Assembly (NCBI GenBank): GCA_903909925.1
Contig: CAIVXR010000248.1
Span: 1-10,046, forward strand
DNA from: an uncultured beta proteobacterium
GTDB taxonomy: Bacteria > Pseudomonadota > Gammaproteobacteria > Burkholderiales > Burkholderiaceae
Reading direction: 5' to 3'
DNA: 10,046 nt
Positions 1 to 5,559 of the stretch are shown here, in pieces. The stretch's first letter is position 1. Each line of letters starts with the position of its first letter. The notes under the pieces are model-generated. The model was not told the DNA's origin and did not search any database. It saw nothing but the letters and a program-made list of their open reading frames with translations. Made by a program: the position numbers and the translations under genes.

Positions 1-47
1 CCCTCGAATTCTGAGGAGGCTGATTTTCTTTTGTCATCCAAGGCCAT
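1..47 (-). CDS. recA: RecA recombinase, N-terminal fragment (cut by window edge)
   Basis: Reading leftwards from the ATG at 47, the minus strand encodes MALDDKRKSASSEFE and runs off the window. MALDDK followed by a polar, serine-rich stretch is the usual start of betaproteobacterial RecA, the ATP-dependent strand-exchange protein that also triggers LexA self-cleavage. An AAGGA Shine-Dalgarno sequence lies at 55-59, about 7 nt before the start. A LexA box sits 71 nt upstream, as expected for recA, and this makes the assignment much safer than 15 codons alone would. None of the ATPase core is inside the window, so nothing can be said about its integrity. Confidence 0.85.
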   Translation of the reverse strand, partial: MALDDKRKSASSEFE

Positions 48-117
48 TTTTGATTCCTTTTCGCTTTATGTTGGGCTTTTTCCCGAAGTTTTATCTACTG
101 TTTCACAACTTAGAAGT

Positions 118-137
118 TACTGTATATAAAAACAGTA
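118..137 (-). promoter_or_regulatory. LexA-binding SOS box upstream of recA
   Basis: The 20-mer TACTGTATATAAAAACAGTA carries the CTGT-N8-ACAG core of proteobacterial LexA operators, with symmetric TA flanks and only the AT-rich middle departing from perfect symmetry. It lies between the stop of the DUF2878-type gene (166) and the recA start (47). It overlaps the likely -10 element, so bound LexA should block RNA polymerase directly. The neighbouring recA start supports the function. Confidence 0.9.
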
Positions 138-148
138 GTATTTGCAAG
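121..148 (-). promoter_or_regulatory. Probable sigma-70 promoter of recA
   Basis: On the minus strand a TATACA -10 candidate (121-126) lies inside the LexA box. A TTGCAA or CTTGCA -35 candidate lies 15-16 nt upstream (142-148). The spacing is slightly short of 17, so the exact hexamers are uncertain. Overlap of the operator with the -10 fits LexA repression. Transcription would start near position 113-115, giving a leader of about 65 nt. Confidence 0.5.
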
Positions 149-165
149 CGACTTTTTAAAGGAAT

Positions 166-699
166 TTACAGATTTTTTACTAGGCTAGGTTTGATAGAGG
201 CCCGATCCCAGTAGAAAAAGAGGGGTACAGCTATAGCCCAAACTAGGGATAGCAAGATAAAACCGGTGATTTGACCCCTAGGACCCCACCCTCCAGCTCC
301 CAGCCGAATTCCGGCCTCATAAGATAAAGGACCGGAAATGGCCCCTAACACTGCAGCCAAAATAGGCCGGCCCCTTAACCAAGATAAGGAGCTATTGATG
401 GTAGTGGCCACTAACACCCAAAGAGTCCACATCCATAAAGGCGACAAGAAAGGAGAAGGCCAGGCATCCCCAAAATCTACGCAGCCTAAATACATGATGA
501 GGCTATCGGCAACAATCCCAAAGACTAGAGCCTTTAATAGGAGACTAAATTCAGCTTTTGGAGAGGGCGAGCGCCAAACATGAAAAGCAATATAGGCTAG
601 GGTGCCAGTAATTGGCCAAAACAGTTGATGATTCGCCGCACCCAATACACAAGCAAACCAACCTGCCTGGAAAAGAACAAAGTTCCACAATTTAGCCAT
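166..699 (-). CDS. DUF2878-type integral membrane protein
   Basis: A 177-residue, very hydrophobic, Trp-rich protein with about five or six membrane segments (roughly 4-22, 26-41, 52-72, 86-101, 111-127, 144-163). The N-terminal pattern NFVLFQAGWFACVLGA, the PLWMWTLW segment at 87-94 and GPLSYEAGIRLGA at 123-135 match my recollection of DUF2878, a family of unknown function in proteobacterial inner membranes. Length is normal for that family. The chosen ATG at 699 has no clear Shine-Dalgarno. A TAGAAT hexamer lies at 706-711, only 6 nt from the ATG, so the mRNA may be leaderless or nearly so. It lies between tRNA-Met and recA on the same strand; the tRNA terminator and the SOS box suggest three separate transcripts. 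No function is proposed. Confidence 0.75.
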   Translation of the reverse strand: MAKLWNFVLFQAGWFACVLGAANHQLFWPITGTLAYIAFHVWRSPSPKAEFSLLLKALVFGIVADSLIMYLGCVDFGDAWPSPFLSPLWMWTLWVLVATTINSSLSWLRGRPILAAVLGAISGPLSYEAGIRLGAGGWGPRGQITGFILLSLVWAIAVPLFFYWDRASIKPSLVKNL

Positions 700-720
700 A
701 AGACGATTCTAGCCAACCTA

Positions 721-753
721 AGAAAAAGGCCACTGCCGGCGGGCAATGGCCTT
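721..753 (-). terminator. Intrinsic terminator after tRNA-Met
   Basis: A 12-bp stem (726-737 with 742-753, one G-T wobble) closes a 4-nt loop. On the minus strand it is followed at once by TTTTTCT (721-727 reversed). It starts only 6 nt beyond the CCA end of the tRNA, so it should end the tRNA transcript and insulate the downstream membrane-protein gene. Confidence 0.9.
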
Positions 754-759
754 GAGATT

Positions 760-836
760 TGGTGGCGATTCAGGGATTCGAACCCCGGACCTGTGGATTA
801 TGATTCCATCGCTCTAACCAACTGAGCTAAATCGCC
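760..836 (-). tRNA. tRNA-Met (anticodon CAU), elongator type
   Basis: The minus strand folds into a complete 77-nt cloverleaf. The acceptor stem GGCGATT/AATCGCC pairs fully. The D arm is GCTC-AGTTGGTTA-GAGC, the anticodon CAT lies at 800-802, and the T arm contains GTTCGAA. The CCA end is encoded at 760-762. The paired 1-72 position and absence of the three G-C pairs typical of initiators in the anticodon stem argue for elongator Met. A CAU anticodon could also belong to tRNA-Ile2 (lysidine-modified), which sequence alone does not fully exclude. The anticodon stem ATGGA/TCCAC has a mismatched A27-C43 outer pair. Confidence 0.92.
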
Positions 837-845
837 GAAGGTGTG

Positions 846-874
846 ATTGTAGCAAATCTGCCCCATTCTGTAAT
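846..874 (-). promoter_or_regulatory. Sigma-70 promoter of tRNA-Met
   Basis: On the minus strand an ATTACA -35 (869-874) and a TACAAT -10 (846-851) are separated by exactly 17 nt. The -10 ends 9 nt before the mature tRNA 5' end, so transcription should begin at or just before the tRNA. This is a typical stable-RNA arrangement. Confidence 0.65.
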
Positions 875-904
875 GGCCTAAGCCAGAAACCGTAATATAG
901 AGTC

Positions 905-1225
905 ATGAGAAAACATCTCCCACAATTCCTGATTTTGACCATTTTGAGTAGTTTTTTAGCCTCAAACGCATCCGCAGCGCAAATTTTCATCACCAACTAT
1001 CCCTCGGAAGCCAATGCCAAGGTATTTGTCACCAAATATCCGTCTGAGGCTAACTGCATTGTCTATGAAACCCAATACTCTAGTGATAATGAGCCAGGCG
1101 TATGGTTCTATACAAAATATAAAAGTGATGCGCGTGCAGTGATCTACTACACCCAATACAAATCAGACGCTGACTTGATCGTCTATTTCACCAAATACAA
1201 AAGTGATGCGCGCTGTCGCTACTAG
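905..1225 (+). CDS. Secreted six-repeat protein, 7(1) septoil-knot (ex-DUF6150) type
   Basis: A 106-residue protein. Residues 1-24 form a classical signal peptide (basic MRKH, hydrophobic core, NASA|A cleavage site). The remainder is a tandem array with an x-V/I-x-Y/F-x-T-K/Q-Y-x-S-D/E-A-D/N/R unit. The conserved Thr falls at 30, 43, 56, 70, 83 and 96, so the period is 13 residues with one 14-residue unit in the middle, around NEPGVWF. This pattern, including the W-containing insertion after the third unit, matches what I recall of DUF6150, now named for the 7(1) septoil knot predicted and later shown for a Ureaplasma relative. Cys51 and Cys104 could form a disulfide after export. No Shine-Dalgarno is evident; a TAATAT hexamer at 893-898 hints at a very short leader. 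A MOSC gene follows after 14 nt. The cellular role is unknown to me. Confidence 0.75.
   Translation: MRKHLPQFLILTILSSFLASNASAAQIFITNYPSEANAKVFVTKYPSEANCIVYETQYSSDNEPGVWFYTKYKSDARAVIYYTQYKSDADLIVYFTKYKSDARCRY
1115..1213 (+). repeat. Near-identical coding repeats within the knot-type gene
   Basis: Codons for KYKSDAR occur at 1115-1135 and again at 1193-1213, 78 nt apart (two repeat units). The two 21-nt copies differ only at third positions (TAT/TAC, CGT/CGC). The intervening unit (KYKSDAD, from about 1154) encodes nearly the same peptide with other codons. DNA similarity is therefore higher between alternate units than between adjacent ones. Confidence 0.75.
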
Positions 1226-1239
1226 CGGAATTTATATTC

Positions 1240-1851
1240 ATGAGACTACTCTCGATTTCCACAGGTAAGGTTGTACCGCTGTTTGGTAATCACCACCCAG
1301 ACTACAAATCGGTTGCTTCAGCAATCCATAAAAAGTGTGTCAGCAATTTAGAAAATCCACTCTCCGTGGAAATTCATTCTTTAGGTGTCAAAGGCGATGA
1401 GCAAGCTGATCTGAGTGTGCATGGTGGAATCGAAAAAGCAATCTATGTTTATCCAGCAGAGCACTATGCTTTTTGGAATGAGCTGCTCTCTCGTGAAACG
1501 AAAAAACCCACTTTGCTAAAACACGGTGCAATTGGGGAGAACTTCACCATTGAAGGTCTACTAGAAACCGAAGTCTTTGTTGGTGACAAACTATTTATTG
1601 GCGATCTCGAATTTGTGGTTGTCAAACTCCGTGAACCCTGCTTTAAGTTCAATGCTACTGTGGGCTACAAAGGCGCCTCCAAGGCAATGGTGCAATCGGG
1701 CTTTTGTGGATGGTATCTGCGAGTGACTAAAACTGGTGTCTTAGCCGCAGGTGCGCAAATCACTGTTGTTCCTGGAGCAAGAGCAATGTCAATTACCCAG
1801 CAAAATCAAAAGCTACTCAACAATCGTAATCAACAAGATTTGTGGGAATAA
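1240..1851 (+). CDS. MOSC-domain protein, YiiM-like
   Basis: A 203-residue protein with the MOSC-domain hallmarks of the YiiM branch. These are GVKGDEQADLSVHGG at 49-63, the YPAEHYAFWNE helix at 70-80, GENFTIEGL at 99-107 with VGDKLFIGD following, and REPCFKFN at 131-138 containing the conserved Cys134 that ligates or transfers sulfur/molybdenum in MOSC proteins. E. coli YiiM detoxifies N-hydroxylated bases such as 6-hydroxylaminopurine together with the molybdenum cofactor. That activity is inferred here only from family membership. Length is close to YiiM (about 220). A GGAA element at 1228-1231 serves the ATG at 1240. The 14-nt gap to the preceding secreted-repeat gene suggests shared transcription, although the two products act in different compartments. 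A hairpin terminator follows directly. Confidence 0.85.
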   Translation: MRLLSISTGKVVPLFGNHHPDYKSVASAIHKKCVSNLENPLSVEIHSLGVKGDEQADLSVHGGIEKAIYVYPAEHYAFWNELLSRETKKPTLLKHGAIGENFTIEGLLETEVFVGDKLFIGDLEFVVVKLREPCFKFNATVGYKGASKAMVQSGFCGWYLRVTKTGVLAAGAQITVVPGARAMSITQQNQKLLNNRNQQDLWE

Positions 1852-1880
1852 AAAAACCCGACCATTTTGTGGTCGGGCTT
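1851..1880. terminator. Bidirectional intrinsic terminator
   Basis: A perfect 8-bp stem CCCGACCA/TGGTCGGG (1857-1864 with 1870-1877) closes a TTTTG loop. It is flanked by A7 on the left and a T-rich CTTCTTATTT on the right. It serves the MOSC gene on the plus strand. It serves the MFS permease gene more strongly on the minus strand, where the A7 reads as T7. Confidence 0.88.
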
Positions 1881-1892
1881 CTTATTTACTGC

Positions 1893-1912
1893 TGACTAAA
1901 GATGCTTAGTCA
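1893..1912 (-). repeat. 7-bp inverted repeat over the MFS stop codon
   Basis: TGACTAA (1893-1899) and TTAGTCA (1906-1912) pair perfectly around the 6-nt loop AGATGC. One arm includes the stop codon of the permease gene, and the main terminator lies 16 nt further along the minus strand. It may help stabilise the mRNA 3' end or simply be chance. There is no U-tract of its own. Confidence 0.4.
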
Positions 1913-3576
1913 TTTGCATAGATATCTACGTCTTTAGTTTCTTTAATAAACAGTGTACCGATTACCAATGTCATCGCAGCGATGATGATTGGATACCAGA
2001 GACCGTAATAAATATTACCGTTTTGCGCTACCAAGGCAAAGGAGATCGTTGGCAACAAGCCGCCGAACCAACCGTTACCAATATGGTATGGCAATGACAT
2101 CGAGGTGTAACGAATACGAGTTGGGAACAACTCAACTAGCATCGCAGCGATTGGGCCATAAACCATGGTTACCAAGAGCACTAAAATTACCAAGATGCCA
2201 AGAACTGCAGGAAGGTTAATTGCAGCAGGATCAGCCTTGGCAGGATAGCCAGCAGCCTTCAATGCTTCACTAACAGCTTTCTTGAACTCGGCATCTTTTG
2301 CTTTTGCATCAGCTGGATCCATGCCCTTAGGGGTATAACCTTGAATCTCTGTATCGCCAATCTTAACAACAGCAGTTCCACCGGCTGGGGCAGCAATAGT
2401 TGTGTAGCTCGCAGAGCTTGATGCCATCACCTGCTTGGCAATATCGCAAGAGCTAGTGAACTTCGCTGTACCCGTTGGGTTGAACTGGAAAGTACATTCA
2501 CTCGGATCAACAGTAATACTTGCTGGCGCAGTTGCCATTGCTTTTTCTAACGCTGGGTTAGCAAAATGGGTTAGGCCATTAAATAAAGAAACTGGCGTGT
2601 TCGGGATGTACAAAATGATCGCCAACAGCAAGCCACCCATGATGATGACCTTGCGACCGATCTTGTCAGACAAGCTACCAAAGATCACGAAGAAAGGAGT
2701 GCCAATTACCAATGAAACAGCAATCAACAAGTTTGCAGTCTTAGGATCTACTTTCAATACTTGAGTGAGGTAGAACAAGGCATAGAATTGGCCTGTGTAC
2801 CAAACCACTGCTTGACCAGCAACCAGACCAAACAAGGCCAAGATGACACTCTTCAAGTTTTTCCACTGACCAAATGACTCTGTTAACGGTGCTTTGGTCA
2901 ATTTGCCTTCATTTTTCATCTTTGTAAATGCTGGAGATTCATTCATAGATAAACGAATCCAGACAGAAACTGCCAACAATGCAAGAGAAGCAATGAAAGG
3001 AACGCGCCAACCCCAAACATCAAAGTCTGGACCAGTCAATTCACGTGTGAACAAAATCACGAGCAAGGAGAGAAACAAGCCAAGAGTGGCAGTTGTCTGA
3101 ATCCAAGCTGTGTATGCACCACGCTTACCGTGAGGAGCATGTTCTGCAACATAAGTAGCAGCACCACCGTACTCACCACCCAAAGCCAAACCTTGCAGCA
3201 TGCGCAATGCAATCAAGAGAACTGGGGCAGCAACGCCAATCGCTGCGTAGTTAGGCAAAATACCTACAATAAATGTAGATCCACCCATGATGACAATGGT
3301 AACTAAGAAGGTGTACTTACGACCAATCAAATCGCCTAAACGTCCGAACACCAATGCACCAAATGGACGCACGATGAAACCAGCCGCAAAAGCTAGTAAA
3401 GCAAAAATGAAGGCAGAGCCAGCATCTAAGCCTGAGAAAAACTGCTTGGCAATAACCGCAGCCAAAGAACCGTACAGGTAAAAATCGTACCACTCAAAAA
3501 CCGTACCTAATGAGGAAGCAAAAATAACTTTGCGCTCAGCGGCGGTCATTGGGGCTGCTTTAGTTGATGTTGACAT
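1906..3576 (-). CDS. MFS permease, metabolite:H+ symporter (MHS) family, with periplasmic insertion
   Basis: A 556-residue inner-membrane transporter. The start VIFASSLGTVFEWYDFYLYG (17-36) is the signature of MHS-family symporters such as ProP, KgtP and ShiA. Motif A occurs twice, GRLGDLIGRK at 78-87 (loop 2-3) and GSLSDKIGRK at 300-309 (loop 8-9). RMLQGLALGGEYGGAATYVAEHAP at 125-148 is the usual TM4 region. Between TM9 (about 310-326) and TM10 (about 455-473) lies a hydrophilic stretch of roughly 125 residues. By topology it is periplasmic, with Cys361 and Cys377 as a likely disulfide and a Lys/Ala-rich helical part (420-443). Typical MHS proteins are 420-500 residues, so this insert explains the extra length. 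AGGAG at 3583-3587 supports the start. Substrate is unknown; small organic acids, betaine or proline are family-level options. It is convergent with the MOSC gene and divergent from the TRAP operon. Confidence 0.88.
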   Translation of the reverse strand: MSTSTKAAPMTAAERKVIFASSLGTVFEWYDFYLYGSLAAVIAKQFFSGLDAGSAFIFALLAFAAGFIVRPFGALVFGRLGDLIGRKYTFLVTIVIMGGSTFIVGILPNYAAIGVAAPVLLIALRMLQGLALGGEYGGAATYVAEHAPHGKRGAYTAWIQTTATLGLFLSLLVILFTRELTGPDFDVWGWRVPFIASLALLAVSVWIRLSMNESPAFTKMKNEGKLTKAPLTESFGQWKNLKSVILALFGLVAGQAVVWYTGQFYALFYLTQVLKVDPKTANLLIAVSLVIGTPFFVIFGSLSDKIGRKVIIMGGLLLAIILYIPNTPVSLFNGLTHFANPALEKAMATAPASITVDPSECTFQFNPTGTAKFTSSCDIAKQVMASSSASYTTIAAPAGGTAVVKIGDTEIQGYTPKGMDPADAKAKDAEFKKAVSEALKAAGYPAKADPAAINLPAVLGILVILVLLVTMVYGPIAAMLVELFPTRIRYTSMSLPYHIGNGWFGGLLPTISFALVAQNGNIYYGLWYPIIIAAMTLVIGTLFIKETKDVDIYAND

Positions 3577-3624
3577 CAGTAGCTCCTAAAATTTTTATTA
3601 AATAAAAACAACCCGCTGATTATG

Positions 3625-3642
3625 CTTTGAAAAAAATCAAAG
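3625..3642. repeat. Inverted repeat CTTTGA-N6-TCAAAG near the permease promoter
   Basis: Perfect 6-bp arms (3625-3630, 3637-3642) surround an A6 spacer, immediately upstream (minus-strand sense) of the CATAAT -10 candidate for the permease gene. It could be an operator or an A-tract upstream element. The short arms and AT bias leave chance as a real alternative. Confidence 0.35.
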
Positions 3643-3760
3643 AAATTCATTACTTAGGGTAATTACTCATCGATTTAGCTCGGGGTTTTCCCGATGAATG
3701 TGGATTGGCTACAACACGCTTAAACCATAATAAAAGTAAGGATTAGCCCGCCTTTATGGC

Positions 3761-3801
3761 AATATGCACAATCAGAGTGCATATTCGCGCATCCGGGTGC
3801 A
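3761..3801. promoter_or_regulatory. Palindromic operator with GCAC-N7-GTGC core, plus third half-site
   Basis: AATATGCAC (3761-3769) and GTGCATATT (3777-3785) are perfect 9-bp inverted arms with a 7-nt spacer. A further GTGCA sits at 3797-3801, exactly 20 bp (about two helical turns) after the GTGCA of the right arm. TGCAC-N7-GTGCA is the published core of NtrC (NRI) enhancer sites. The palindrome is centred about 72 nt before the transcription start predicted for the TRAP operon, a position typical of activators. No sigma-54 promoter (GG-N10-GC) was found downstream, so another dimeric regulator is equally possible. Confidence 0.55.
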
Positions 3802-3808
3802 AACTACC

Positions 3809-3838
3809 TTGAGGAATCAGACCGTAATTCGCTTTAAT
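3809..3838 (+). promoter_or_regulatory. Candidate sigma-70 promoter of the TRAP operon
   Basis: TTGAGG (3809-3814) and TTTAAT (3833-3838) are separated by 18 nt and match the consensus at 4/6 and 5/6 positions. Transcription would start near 3845, giving a leader of about 65 nt before the dctP-type ATG. The non-ideal hexamers and spacing suggest a promoter that needs an activator, in line with the palindrome upstream. Confidence 0.4.
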
Positions 3839-3910
3839 AGACCCAGAAGTTAAGAAAAAGGCAGTATCAAAAAATGCCCTCTCATCAAAATTCAATAAGG
3901 AGCAATTCAA

Positions 3911-4996
3911 ATGAAAAGACGTGACTTTCTAGGCAAGACCGCACTTGGTGCTGCTGCTGGAGTATTGGCTGCACCGGCAATTGCCCAATCTATGCCCGAA
4001 GTGAAGTGGCGCTGTGCCTCTAGCTTCCCAAAGAGCTTGGATACGATTTATGGTGGTGGTGAATTTATCTCTAAAAGGGTGGCCGCTTTAACAGACGGGA
4101 AATTTCAAATCCGTATTTTTGGCGCGGGTGAGATTGTTCCAGCCTTTGGCACTGTAGATGCAGTACAGCAAGGAACTGTAGAGTGCACACACACTGCTGG
4201 CTATTACTTTGTCGGTAAAAATAAAACTTTTGCTTTTGATACAACTGTTCCATTTGGCATGAATCAACGCCAACAAAATGCCTGGATGTATTGGGGTGGT
4301 GGCTTGAAACTACAACGCGAGTTCTTGCGTGACTACAACATTATTTCTTTCCCAGCCGGCAACACTGGAACACAGATGGGTGGTTGGTTTAAAAAGCCAG
4401 TGAAAACTGTTGCAGACCTCAAGGGTCTCAAAATGCGAATTGCTGGACTTGGCGGTGAAGTGATGTCTCGTCTGGGCGCAATTCCACAACAAATCGCTGG
4501 TGGTGATATTTATCCTGCGCTTGAAAAAGGCGTGATTGATGCCGCTGAATGGGTCGGTCCATACGATGATGAAAAATTGGGCTTTTACAAAATCGCTCCT
4601 TACTACTACTACCCAGGATGGTGGGAAGCTTGTTCGATGTACTCCATGTATGTGAACATTAAAGAATGGGAAAAGCTGCCTAAGCAATATCAAGAGGCTT
4701 TGATTTCAGCTTGCGCAGAATGCAACATCGACATGATGGCTGAGTACGACTATAAAAACCCAATCGCTTTGCAAAGCTTAATTAAAAATGGTGTTAAGTT
4801 GCAGTCTTACTCCACAGACATTATGAAAGCAGCTTCTACCGCTGCCTTTGATATGTATGAAGAAGAGGCGGCGAAGAACCCATCGTTCAAGAAGATTTAC
4901 GAACCATGGAAAAAATTCCGCAATGATCAAATGCTGTGGAATAAAGTTGCTGAGCAAACTCTCATGAGTTTCATGTTGACTAATCCAGTCAAATAA
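3911..4996 (+). CDS. TRAP transporter substrate-binding protein, TakP-like, Tat-exported
   Basis: A 361-residue periplasmic binding protein of the DctP superfamily. Residues 1-25 are a twin-arginine signal (KRRDFLGK, alanine-rich core, APAIA|Q), so it probably folds in the cytoplasm and is exported by Tat. The mature part closely resembles what I recall of Rhodobacter TakP, a dimeric 2-oxoacid/Na+ binder. Matching stretches are WRCASSFPKSLDTIYGGGE (33-51), GNTGTQMGGWF (150-160), LKMRIAGLGGEVM (173-185) with the ligand-carboxylate arginine Arg176, QQIAGGDIYPALEKG (193-207), EWVGPYDDEKLGF (213-225) and YYYYPGWWE (231-239). Gln155 and Glu213-Trp214 fall where TakP binds cation and ligand. Relatives bind pyruvate-type oxoacids, lactate or pyroglutamate, so the substrate is a small carboxylate of unsettled identity. 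AAGGAG at 3897-3902 fixes the start. It is the first gene of the operon. Confidence 0.9.
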   Translation: MKRRDFLGKTALGAAAGVLAAPAIAQSMPEVKWRCASSFPKSLDTIYGGGEFISKRVAALTDGKFQIRIFGAGEIVPAFGTVDAVQQGTVECTHTAGYYFVGKNKTFAFDTTVPFGMNQRQQNAWMYWGGGLKLQREFLRDYNIISFPAGNTGTQMGGWFKKPVKTVADLKGLKMRIAGLGGEVMSRLGAIPQQIAGGDIYPALEKGVIDAAEWVGPYDDEKLGFYKIAPYYYYPGWWEACSMYSMYVNIKEWEKLPKQYQEALISACAECNIDMMAEYDYKNPIALQSLIKNGVKLQSYSTDIMKAASTAAFDMYEEEAAKNPSFKKIYEPWKKFRNDQMLWNKVAEQTLMSFMLTNPVK

Positions 4997-5016
4997 AATC
5001 TTATTGAGAGTCTGAT

Positions 5017-5559
5017 ATGCCAAAACAATTTTTAGTTTTTGCAAGTTTTGTTGATCGCTTAAACGACCGTTTTGGTGTATTAGCAAGTTGGATGGTATTG
5101 ATTGCCGTACTGGTCAGCACAGCAAATGCGCTGATTCGGTACGGCTTTAATGTCAGTTCAAACGGCTGGCTTGAAGCGCAGTGGTATTTATTTGCTGGCA
5201 TGGTGATGCTTGGTGCTGCCACCACCTTCCGCCTCAATGAACACGTGCGTGTAGATGTGCTCTATGCGATGTACCCTAACAAAGTTCGCCTGTGGTTAGA
5301 CTTTTTGGGCGGCATTATTTTCTTCTTACCAATGACCATCATCATTGGGTACTATTCTTGGGAATTTTTTATCACTTCGGTCATTCAAAATGAAACTTCG
5401 AGTAATCCCGGAGGCCTCATTCGTTGGCCAGTGCGTGGCGTAATTACCCTGGGCTTTTTCTTATTAACACTCCAGGGAATTTCAGAAATCATCAAGCGCT
5501 ATGCAGCCATTATTGGCATGATTCAAATCGATCCTAAGTACGAAAGACCTTTGCAATGA
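5017..5559 (+). CDS. TRAP transporter small membrane subunit (DctQ family)
   Basis: A 180-residue inner-membrane protein with four predicted membrane segments (about 22-40, 54-72, 92-112, 138-158), the normal layout for the DctQ subunit that docks the binding protein and pairs with the large subunit. Recognisable family features are WLEAQWYLFAGMVMLGAA (51-68) and NEHVRVDVLY (74-83). The C-terminal tail (160-180) is cytoplasmic and polar. It starts 20 nt after the binding-protein stop, with a weak GAGAG ribosome site. Its stop overlaps the start of the large subunit in an ATGA arrangement, so translation of the two is probably coupled. Confidence 0.88.
   Translation: MPKQFLVFASFVDRLNDRFGVLASWMVLIAVLVSTANALIRYGFNVSSNGWLEAQWYLFAGMVMLGAATTFRLNEHVRVDVLYAMYPNKVRLWLDFLGGIIFFLPMTIIIGYYSWEFFITSVIQNETSSNPGGLIRWPVRGVITLGFFLLTLQGISEIIKRYAAIIGMIQIDPKYERPLQ

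Larger units (their letters stand above)
3577..3910. other. Divergent control region between MFS permease and TRAP operon
   Basis: This 334-nt stretch has no convincing gene. Near the permease it holds that gene's AGGAG ribosome site, a weak minus-strand -10 candidate (CATAAT, 3619-3624) and a perfect inverted repeat CTTTGA-A6-TCAAAG (3625-3642). In the middle are TCATCG (3668-3673) and CGATGA (3692-3697), which can pair around a GC-rich loop. On the TRAP side are the 9-bp palindrome at 3761-3785, an extra GTGCA half-site at 3797, a plausible sigma-70 promoter at 3809-3838 and the AAGGAG ribosome site at 3897-3902. No small ORF with a good start was seen. Confidence 0.7.

Noticed and set aside
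3678..3691. GC-N10-CC spacing on the plus strand, a possible minus-strand sigma-54 promoter for the MFS gene
   Set aside because: Only the GG/GC dinucleotides fit; the surrounding bases (GGGAAAA and GAGCT) do not match TGGCAC and TTGCA.
3668..3697. TCATCG/CGATGA pairing as a terminator or riboswitch in the divergent control region
   Set aside because: A 6-bp stem with an 18-nt loop and no T-tract; it is too weak to call a functional RNA element.
3795..3877. Sigma-54 promoter for the TRAP operon to accompany the NtrC-like palindrome
   Set aside because: Every GG downstream of the palindrome was checked for GC at N10 spacing and none fits; the closest, GG at 3860 to GC at 3876, is 4 nt too long.
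4310..4693. 127-residue minus-strand open frame inside the binding-protein gene
   Set aside because: It lies wholly antisense to a well-conserved TakP-like gene, has a Phe/His/Trp-heavy composition without domain features, and lacks a ribosome site.
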